From assembly GCF_030158645.1 (NCBI RefSeq), contig NZ_JAOASO010000111.1, positions 1 to 35,959 on the forward strand: a DNA stretch of 35,959 nt, written 5' to 3'. Source of the stretch: Hydrogenophaga sp. (lineage in GTDB: Bacteria; Pseudomonadota; Gammaproteobacteria; Burkholderiales; Burkholderiaceae_C). Below, piece by piece: positions 1 to 6,760 of the stretch (position 1 is the stretch's first letter; each line of letters opens with the position of its first letter). The notes below the pieces were generated by a model that saw nothing but the letters and a program-made list of their open reading frames with translations, was not told the origin of the DNA and made no database searches. The position numbers were made by a program, and so were the translations under genes.

Positions 1-53
1 AGCGCGTTGCCGTCGAAGAAATGGGTCTTGGCTTGTTCGGTGGGGTCGGTCAT
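1..53 (-). CDS. 5' end of an unidentified gene (partial)
   Basis: A minus-strand reading frame begins with ATG at 53 and runs off the left edge of the window. The 17 visible residues are MTDPTEQAKTHFFDGNA. No family can be recognised from so little. It is divergent from the PEP-CTERM gene at 251, so the region 54-250 probably holds promoters for both. The Shine-Dalgarno signal is weak (GGTTGGTCGCC before ATG). It is called because the start is open to the edge and the composition looks coding, but a chance frame is possible. Confidence 0.45.
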   Translation of the reverse strand, partial: MTDPTEQAKTHFFDGNA

Positions 54-183
54 GGCGACCAACCTTACACCAGCCCCGGCCTTGAACAAGCGCAGCGGCA
101 ACGGATGCGCCGGTGTCGAAAAAACTGACAAACAGATGGTCAACCGGACGCTGATCAACGGCGCCCCCGGGCGTGGCACCCAG

Positions 184-200
184 TGGCGCAATCCTTGCTT
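184..200 (+). promoter_or_regulatory. Sigma-54 (RpoN) type -24/-12 promoter of the PEP-CTERM gene
   Basis: The sequence TGGCGC-N5-TTGCTT at 184-200 has GG at 185-186 and GC at 197-198 with exactly 10 bases between, the invariant spacing of RpoN promoters. A start site about 12 bases downstream would give a leader of about 40 nt before the ATG at 251. Control of PEP-CTERM genes by RpoN with PrsK/PrsR is established in other floc- and EPS-forming betaproteobacteria. A weak TGTC-N9-GACA pair at 114-130 lies where an enhancer-binding protein could sit, but this is only suggestive. Confidence 0.6.
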
Positions 201-250
201 ACAGATGGATACACCGCCCGATCGGGGCCTGACAACACGGACAAACAACC

Positions 251-1009
251 ATGAAGACGCTTTGGAAAAACACCTTGATCCGCAGTGTGCTGGCACTGGG
301 TCTTGCATCCACCCAGGCTTTCGCTGTGGCGGCCCCGATTTTCTGGACCGACTGGACCGGTGGCGACCTCGACCCCACCTCCCCCGGCTTCCAAGCCAAA
401 GGCACCATCACCACGACCACCAGCTCGGTCACCGTCACCTACACCAACCCCAACGGTGTCGGCTTCTATCAAGCCAGCGGTGGCAACGACTACTACACAG
501 GCGGTGATGCCTCCACCTCGCCATTCACCAGCGCACTGGTCGACAACCGCCCCACCGGCTCGGACATCATTGCGCTGCAGTTCGCGGGAACACAGTCGCT
601 CAGTTTCTCCCAGGCCATTGCCAATCCGGTGTTCGCTTTTGTCAGCCTGAACGGCAACGGCTATGCCTTCGATCGGGACTTCGACATCCTGAGTTTTGGC
701 GATGCCTCCAACGGCAATGCCTGCGGGTACTGGGGCTGCGGCACCTCGTTCAAGCAGGTCGTCGACATAGGCGGCGGTGTGATGGAGTACCGGCTGCTCG
801 GCACCGGCGAGCCGCACGGCACACTGCGCTTCACTGGCACGTTCGACACGGTCAGCTGGCGCAGCCTGAGCAACGAGTACTGGAATGGTTTCACGGTCGG
901 CGTGCAGGGCACCGCTGCCGAGGTGTTCGATGTGCCAGAGCCTGGCAGCATCGCCTTGCTGGCCCTGGCCCTGGCCGGCATGGCGGTGGCTCGTCGGCGC
1001 AACGTCTGA
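251..1009 (+). CDS. PEP-CTERM sorting domain protein
   Basis: A 252-residue exported protein. It has an N-terminal signal peptide (basic MKTLWKN, a hydrophobic stretch, cleavage near AVAA about residue 27), then a Gly/Thr/Ser/Asn-rich body with many aromatic residues. The C-terminus is a textbook PEP-CTERM tail: VPEPGS, a hydrophobic helix (LLALALAGMAV) and a terminal RRR cluster. Such proteins are known to be cleaved and sorted by exosortase (EpsH/XrtA) to the surface or the extracellular polymeric matrix. The central domain matches no enzyme I recognise, so a matrix or structural role is inferred. No exosortase or EPS genes lie in this window, so sorting must depend on genes elsewhere. The gene is monocistronic, with an RpoN-type promoter upstream and a strong hairpin downstream. 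Confidence 0.9.
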   Translation: MKTLWKNTLIRSVLALGLASTQAFAVAAPIFWTDWTGGDLDPTSPGFQAKGTITTTTSSVTVTYTNPNGVGFYQASGGNDYYTGGDASTSPFTSALVDNRPTGSDIIALQFAGTQSLSFSQAIANPVFAFVSLNGNGYAFDRDFDILSFGDASNGNACGYWGCGTSFKQVVDIGGGVMEYRLLGTGEPHGTLRFTGTFDTVSWRSLSNEYWNGFTVGVQGTAAEVFDVPEPGSIALLALALAGMAVARRRNV

Positions 1010-1016
1010 GATGGAC

Positions 1017-1035
1017 GTCGCCGCAGCGCGGCGAC
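1017..1035. terminator. Short hairpin after the PEP-CTERM gene
   Basis: A perfect 8-bp stem (GTCGCCGC / GCGGCGAC) with a 3-base loop lies 8 bases after the PEP-CTERM stop. It has no T-run. It may assist the stronger hairpin at 1043-1075. Confidence 0.4.
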
Positions 1036-1042
1036 TGACTCC

Positions 1043-1075
1043 ATGCAACAGGGCGGCTTGACCGCCCTGTTGCAT
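1043..1075. terminator. Bidirectional hairpin terminator
   Basis: A perfect 14-bp stem (ATGCAACAGGGCGG and its complement) with a 5-base loop lies between the convergent PEP-CTERM gene (+) and the crotonase gene (-), ending 2 bases before the latter's stop codon. The position and stability suggest termination in both directions. The T-tracts are weak. Confidence 0.75.
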
Positions 1076-1076
1076 T

Positions 1077-1841
1077 TCACACCTTCGAAAAATCCGGCTT
1101 GCGGCGTTCCATGAACGCACCGAAGGCCTCCTTGGCCGCCGGCTCGCCGAGCATGCGGCCGAAGCTCACGCCTTCTTCGGCCATCACGGACATGACCTGC
1201 TTGAGCTGGCCCTGTTTCATCAGGCGCTTGGTCTCGATGAGCGAGCTGATGGGTTTGGCGGCCATCTTGCGGGCCACGGTCTGGGCGTAGCCGGCCACTT
1301 CCAGTGGCGGCAGCACGCGGTTGACCAGGCCCACTTCCAGTGCAGCCTCGGCCATGAAGGGTTCGCCCAGCAACAAGGCTTCGGCGGCGCGGTGGTAGCC
1401 CAGCATCTGCGGCACCAGCAGGCTGCTCGCGGCCTCGGGGCACAGGCCGAGGTTGACGAAGGGCATGGAGAAGGCGGCGTTGTCGCCGGCGTAGACCAGG
1501 TCGCAGTGGAACAGCAGCGTGGTGCCGATGCCCACGGCCGGGCCGCACACCGCGGCGATCAGCGGCTTGGGAAACTGCGCAAGACCGCGCAGGAAGCGGA
1601 ACACGGGCGAGTCGGTGGTGGCGGGCGGGTTGTTCAGGAAATCGGCGATGTCGTTGCCGGCGGAGAAGATGGCTTCGTTGCCCTGGAACACGACGCAGCG
1701 CACTTGGGCGTCGTCCTGCGCGGCCTGCAACGCGTCGGCCATGGCGCTGTACATGGCGGCGGTGATGGAGTTCTTCTTGTCGGGGCGGTTGAACGTGAGG
1801 GTGCAGACGCCGGCTTCGGTGTGGACGAGGATGTCGCTCAT
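1077..1841 (-). CDS. Crotonase family protein: enoyl-CoA hydratase/isomerase
   Basis: A 254-residue single-domain crotonase. The CoA and oxyanion-hole segments are visible at FSAGNDI (59-65) and GPAVGIG (100-106). The position that holds the first catalytic glutamate in true hydratases (after GIG) is Thr108 here. The second region, NLGLCPEAASS, keeps Glu136. This resembles delta3,delta2-enoyl-CoA isomerases (ECI) more than classical hydratases, so isomerisation of unsaturated acyl-CoA is the better guess. ATG at 1841 is preferred over an upstream in-frame TTG at 1862, because the family usually begins close to MSDILVHTEAG. It is divergent from the patatin gene and is not part of the larger fad operon at 4290-12211. 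Confidence 0.85.
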   Translation of the reverse strand: MSDILVHTEAGVCTLTFNRPDKKNSITAAMYSAMADALQAAQDDAQVRCVVFQGNEAIFSAGNDIADFLNNPPATTDSPVFRFLRGLAQFPKPLIAAVCGPAVGIGTTLLFHCDLVYAGDNAAFSMPFVNLGLCPEAASSLLVPQMLGYHRAAEALLLGEPFMAEAALEVGLVNRVLPPLEVAGYAQTVARKMAAKPISSLIETKRLMKQGQLKQVMSVMAEEGVSFGRMLGEPAAKEAFGAFMERRKPDFSKV

Positions 1842-2026
1842 GGGGTGTCTCTCGGTGGGCAAAAGGGAAGCCGCAAATTACCACGAACGGGCGTGCTTTT
1901 CTGGAGCCCGCTCCCGAAGCCTGACGGCCGCGTGACAGCGTGCACCGGCACCGGTTTTCAGCGGCTGCCCGCCTACACTTGGCCGCTTCCCGGCGCCTGG
2001 GCGCCGCCTCTGCTCACAGGTGTTTC

Positions 2027-4282
2027 ATGCGCTGCCGTTTCTTTGCCCTCGTCTTCGCCACCGCGGCGACCTGGTTCGCACCGATGCCGCTGGCGGCCCA
2101 AGGCACGACCGCCAGCGAACGCCCCCGCGTGGCCCTGGTGCTCTCGGGCGGGGGGGCGCGCGGTTTTGCGCACGTGGGCGTGCTCAAGGCGCTGGAGGCC
2201 GCACAGGTGCCGGTGGACATGATCGTGGGCACCTCGATGGGCGCGATCATCGGCGGGCTGTATGCCAGCGGCATGAAGGCCGACGACCTGGAGCGCGAGA
2301 TCCTGGCGGTGGACTGGGGTGGCCTTTTCAACCGAAGCGAGCCGCGCCAGTTGCTGTCGCAACGTCGCAAGGAAGAAGACTTCGAGCTCTCGCCGGTGCT
2401 GCAGCTGGGGTTTCGCAACGGCGAGTTCCGCCTGCCCACGGGTGCGGTGTCCAGCCGGTCGCTGGAGGTGCTGCTGCGCCGTTACACCCTGTCCACCCGG
2501 CACCTGGAATCGTTCGACCAGCTGCCCACGCCGTTCCGTGCCGTGGCCACGGACATGGAAACCGGCCTGGCGGTGGTGATGGACCGGGGCGACCTGGCCG
2601 CGGCCCTGCGCGCGAGCATGTCGGTGCCCGGCGTGTTCTCGCCGCTGGCCATCAACGACCGCATCCTGGGCGACGGCGGGCTGGTGAACAACCTGCCGGT
2701 GGACGTGGCGCGCGCCATGGGGGCCGAGGTGATCATCGCGGTGAACATCGGCACGCCGCTGGCCGGCCGCGACACGCTGGGCACGGTGCTGGGCGTGACC
2801 ACGCAGATGGTCAACATCCTGACCGAGCAGAACGTGCAGGCCAGCATCGCCACGCTCACCCCCAAAGACCTGCTGCTGGCACCGCCACTGGGCAAGCTCA
2901 CGTCGAGCGACTTCAACCAGGCCGAAGCGTTGGTGAAGATCGGCAACGACTACGCCGGCACCGTGCGCGAGGCGCTGGCGCTGTTTGCGGTGGACGAGGC
3001 ACGTTACGCGGGCTGGGTGAAGTCTCGCAGCGCGCAGGCGCTGGCCAACGCCGACCGGGTCGGTCGCATCGGTGCGATCCGCTTCGAGGGCGTGAGCGAG
3101 GAGCGCGCCGAACGGCTGTCCCGGGCGCTGGAGGCCGAACCTGGCCAGCGGGTGGACGTGCCCAAGATCGAGGCCGATCTGCAGAAGCTCTCGGCCGCGG
3201 GCGACTACGAGCGCATCGACTACACGCTGACCCGGCGCGAAGACAACGGCACGGAAGACCTGACGATCAACCTGCGCGAGAACAACTGGGGGCCGAACTA
3301 CCTGCGGGTGGGCATCGATCTGCGCACCGACTTCCAGGGCGAAGGCGCGTTCAACCTGCGCATCAGCCACAACCGCCACTGGCTCACCGAGAGCGGGGCC
3401 GAGTGGCGCAACCGCGTGCAGCTGGGTGAAACGGTGGGCCTGTATTCCGAGATCTACCAGCCACTGGGGATGAACAGCGAACGCTTCGTTGCGGCGTATG
3501 TGGACGGCAACATCAACAAGGTCGAGCTGTTCAACGACCAGGGCGACGCGCTCGCACTGGTGCAGCGCCAGGGCGTGAAGGTGGGTGCGGACGTGGGCTG
3601 GCCGATTGGCCTGCGCGGCACCGTCGGTGAGGCGCGGCTGGGCGTGGTGGCCAGCGCGCGGCGCGCCAAGCCGGAGCTGCTGTCGGCGGCGATTCCCGCC
3701 GGGGTGAGCACCGTGCGCTGGACCGAGCGCGGCCTGCGCGCGGCCATCGTGGCCGATCAGCTGGATTTCGCGAATTTTCCGTCCCGTGGTTACCGGGGAC
3801 AGGCCGAACTGAGCTGGGGTCGCCGCAGCGTGGATGGTGGCGCCACCACGGACTTCACCCGACTGGACAGCACCTTCACCGCCGTGAAGTCCTGGGGGGC
3901 GCACACCTTCAACCTGGGCGGACGTCTGGCCTACACCAACCAGATCCCGCTGGCCGCCATCGACGAATATTCGCTCGGCGGTTTCCAGAACCTCTCGGGC
4001 TACCGCACGGCGCAGGTGGCGGGCAACTACCTGCTGTTCGGCCGGCTCACCTACTACCAGCGCCTGGCGTCTTCGGTGGGGGTGGCGCGCGCCTTGTTTG
4101 TCGGCGGCTCGCTGGAAGCCGGCAACGCCTGGACCGAGCGCAGCGACATCACGCTGCGGCAACTGCGCGGCGCGGGCAGTCTGTTCGTGGGTGCGGACAC
4201 CGGCATCGGCCCGCTGTACCTGAGCATCGTGAGTGCGCCGCGCGGCTACACGGGGCTGTACCTGTTCCTCGGCAGGCCCTGA
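2027..4282 (+). CDS. Patatin-like phospholipase with POTRA and outer-membrane beta-barrel (type Vd secretion)
   Basis: A 751-residue protein. The signal peptide (MRCRFFALVFATAATWFAPMPLAAQ) is followed by a patatin domain with the oxyanion loop SGGGARG (40-46), nucleophile Ser70 in GTSMG, and the dyad Asp216 in GDGG. A POTRA-like segment at about 346-420 leads into a BamA/Omp85-type 16-strand barrel up to the C-terminus. This architecture is that of PlpD-like, type Vd autotransporters, in which the lipase passes through its own barrel to the surface. Known members act on phospholipids, and the substrate here is unknown. The ATG at 2027 is chosen because it immediately precedes the signal peptide. 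Open sequence continues upstream but is not signal-like. The gene converges on the thioesterase gene with a 7-base gap. Confidence 0.9.
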   Translation: MRCRFFALVFATAATWFAPMPLAAQGTTASERPRVALVLSGGGARGFAHVGVLKALEAAQVPVDMIVGTSMGAIIGGLYASGMKADDLEREILAVDWGGLFNRSEPRQLLSQRRKEEDFELSPVLQLGFRNGEFRLPTGAVSSRSLEVLLRRYTLSTRHLESFDQLPTPFRAVATDMETGLAVVMDRGDLAAALRASMSVPGVFSPLAINDRILGDGGLVNNLPVDVARAMGAEVIIAVNIGTPLAGRDTLGTVLGVTTQMVNILTEQNVQASIATLTPKDLLLAPPLGKLTSSDFNQAEALVKIGNDYAGTVREALALFAVDEARYAGWVKSRSAQALANADRVGRIGAIRFEGVSEERAERLSRALEAEPGQRVDVPKIEADLQKLSAAGDYERIDYTLTRREDNGTEDLTINLRENNWGPNYLRVGIDLRTDFQGEGAFNLRISHNRHWLTESGAEWRNRVQLGETVGLYSEIYQPLGMNSERFVAAYVDGNINKVELFNDQGDALALVQRQGVKVGADVGWPIGLRGTVGEARLGVVASARRAKPELLSAAIPAGVSTVRWTERGLRAAIVADQLDFANFPSRGYRGQAELSWGRRSVDGGATTDFTRLDSTFTAVKSWGAHTFNLGGRLAYTNQIPLAAIDEYSLGGFQNLSGYRTAQVAGNYLLFGRLTYYQRLASSVGVARALFVGGSLEAGNAWTERSDITLRQLRGAGSLFVGADTGIGPLYLSIVSAPRGYTGLYLFLGRP

Positions 4283-4289
4283 AGGCGCT

Positions 4290-5095
4290 TCATTCCTTGA
4301 AGTAGACAACCTGGTGCGTGGTGGCCAGCAACTGGCCCGCTTCGCTCCAGACCTGCGCGGTCTGGTCGAAGAAGCCGTTGCGAAACGCTTGCGCGCTCGC
4401 CTGTCCCTTGAGCCAGCCAGTGCCCACCGCGGCGAGCTGCGCACCACCCGCATGGAAATACACCGTCATGGACACGGTGCCGGCCGGCACCCGCGTGGCG
4501 CGGCGCAGCCACACGCGGGGGTAGAACACGTCGGCCATGGCGGCCAGGCTGCAAAAGTCGAGTGGTCGGGCGGGCTCGTCGCGCATCCACAGCGTGGTGC
4601 GGCTGGCGTCACCGCCGCCGTCCCACGCGGTAGGAATGGCGCCCTCGGTGATGCGGATGTCGTACCGTTTCACCCACTCCACCAACGCCGCCATGTTGGG
4701 CTTGCCCACCGCGTCGGGCGAGGGCATGTCGGGCGCGGCCAGTTCGTCCACGCTCCAGGTCTCGCGCCGCGCGGCGGTGACCGCCGTGGCGGTCACCACG
4801 GTCTCACCCGCCTGCACGATCTCCACCACCCAGTGCTGGGTGGACCGGTTGGTGCGGGCGGCGCGGGCCACCACCTCGAACGGGGTGTCGGCCAGCGCCG
4901 CGGCGTAGTTCACCGTGAGCGCCACCGGCTCACCCAGCAGGGCCGGGTGCTGCAACACCGCGCCCAGCGCGGTGGCCGCTGTGACGCCGCCGAACGGGCC
5001 GACCATGTTGGCGTAGCCCGGTGAGGTAGCGCCGGAGAAGCGATCCCCGCCCAGCGGCTGCAGGGCAATCGCTGCGTCGAAGGCGTGTGCGTCCA

Positions 5096-5096
<1 letters not shown>
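4290..5096 (-). CDS. Acyl-CoA thioesterase family protein (double hotdog, TesB-like)
   Basis: A 268-residue protein beginning MDAHAFDAAI. It has two hotdog-like halves. The first contains YANMVGPFGGVTAATALGAV and a LTVNYAAAL strand. The second contains DFCSLAAMADVFYPRVWLRR and TVSMTVYFHA. It fits acyl-CoA thioesterases of the TesB/4HBT_3 group, which hydrolyse acyl-CoA to free acid. The ATG shares one base with the thiolase stop (TGATG), so the two genes are translationally coupled and this is the last gene of the fad operon. A role in releasing acyl-CoA intermediates that stall during beta-oxidation is inferred. Chain-length preference cannot be read from the sequence. Confidence 0.85.
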
Positions 5097-6304
<1,208 letters not shown>

Positions 6305-6312
6305 GGTGGTTC

Positions 6313-6756
6313 CTAAGTGTCTTGCCCCCTCTCCCGCTGGCGGGAGAGGGTTGGGGTGAGGGCCTGCAACGTCTGCCAGATCTTCTCCAGCACAGCAGGG
6401 GTTTCGTTCATGACCTCGTGGTTCCAGAAGCGGATGACAGTGAGTCCTTGCGTTTCAATCAAGGCAGTCCGTGCTTGGTCGTAGGTCTGTTGTGCGCTGT
6501 GCTGACCACCATCGATTTCGATGACCAACCCAGCTTCAAGGCAAACGAAGTCAAGGATGTAGGGGCCGAGTGGGCGCTGGCGACGGAATTTGAAGCCCTG
6601 AAAGCGGCGGCCCTTCAACTGCAGCCAGAGCAGGCTCTCAGCCTCTGTCATCTGACCGCGCAACTCTCGCGCTTTTGCCTTGGCGTCCGCCCTCACCCCA
6701 ACCCTCTCCCGCAAGCGGGAGAGGGGGTAAGAAACTTCGACCTCGGCGGTTTTCAT
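6313..6756 (-). CDS. DUF559 family endonuclease-like protein (Vsr-related fold) in an inverted-repeat cassette
   Basis: A 147-residue protein with the DUF559 core TEAESLLWLQL (37-47), FKFRRQRPLGPYILDFVC (55-72) and VIEIDGGQH (78-86). Asp69, Glu80/Asp82 and His86 fit the PD-(D/E)XK-like nuclease fold shared with Vsr mismatch endonucleases. No substrate is known for this family. Residues about 9-23 and 132-146 are encoded by the two arms of a 43-bp inverted repeat. The ATG at 6756 is 4 bases after the upstream stop, and the TAG stop lies in the Shine-Dalgarno of fadA, so start and stop both come from outside the repeats. Met36 (6651) is an alternative internal start. It has no role in beta-oxidation that I can see and looks like a passenger in the operon. 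Confidence 0.8.
   Translation of the reverse strand: MKTAEVEVSYPLSRLRERVGVRADAKAKARELRGQMTEAESLLWLQLKGRRFQGFKFRRQRPLGPYILDFVCLEAGLVIEIDGGQHSAQQTYDQARTALIETQGLTVIRFWNHEVMNETPAVLEKIWQTLQALTPTLSRQRERGQDT
6321..6363 (+). repeat. Left arm of the inverted repeat around the DUF559 gene
   Basis: The stem is CCCTCTCCCGC (6327-6337), loop TG, GCGGGAGAGGG (6340-6350), followed by TTGGGGTGAGGG (6351-6362). It encodes the C-terminal residues ALTPTLSRQRERG of the nuclease. Read as RNA it forms a strong hairpin between the DUF559 and fadA coding regions. Confidence 0.85.
6689..6731 (-). repeat. Right arm of the inverted repeat around the DUF559 gene
   Basis: This is an inverted copy of 6321-6363, with CCCTCACCCCAA (6690-6701), stem CCCTCTCCCGC (6702-6712), loop AA, GCGGGAGAGGG (6715-6725). 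It encodes the N-terminal residues PLSRLRERVGVRA of the nuclease. Confidence 0.85.
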
Positions 6757-6760
6757 GGCT

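Larger units (their letters stand above)
6321..6731. mobile_element. DUF559 cassette bounded by 43-bp inverted palindromic repeats
   Basis: The arms at 6321-6363 and 6689-6731 are inverted copies, matching at 41 of 43 positions by my reading. Each contains an 11-bp perfect stem (CCCTCTCCCGC / GCGGGAGAGGG) with a 2-base loop on the outer side and a TTGGGGTGAGGG tail pointing inward. The 411-bp unit contains only the core of the DUF559 gene. No target duplication is obvious in the flanks. This resembles REP/BIME-like units with an associated nuclease. Mobility is inferred and not shown. Confidence 0.6.

Noticed and set aside
1973..4453. A long minus-strand open frame opposite the patatin gene
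   Set aside because: It has low-complexity His/Arg/Gln/Ala composition and no domain. The plus strand has a signal peptide, GTSMG and a barrel.
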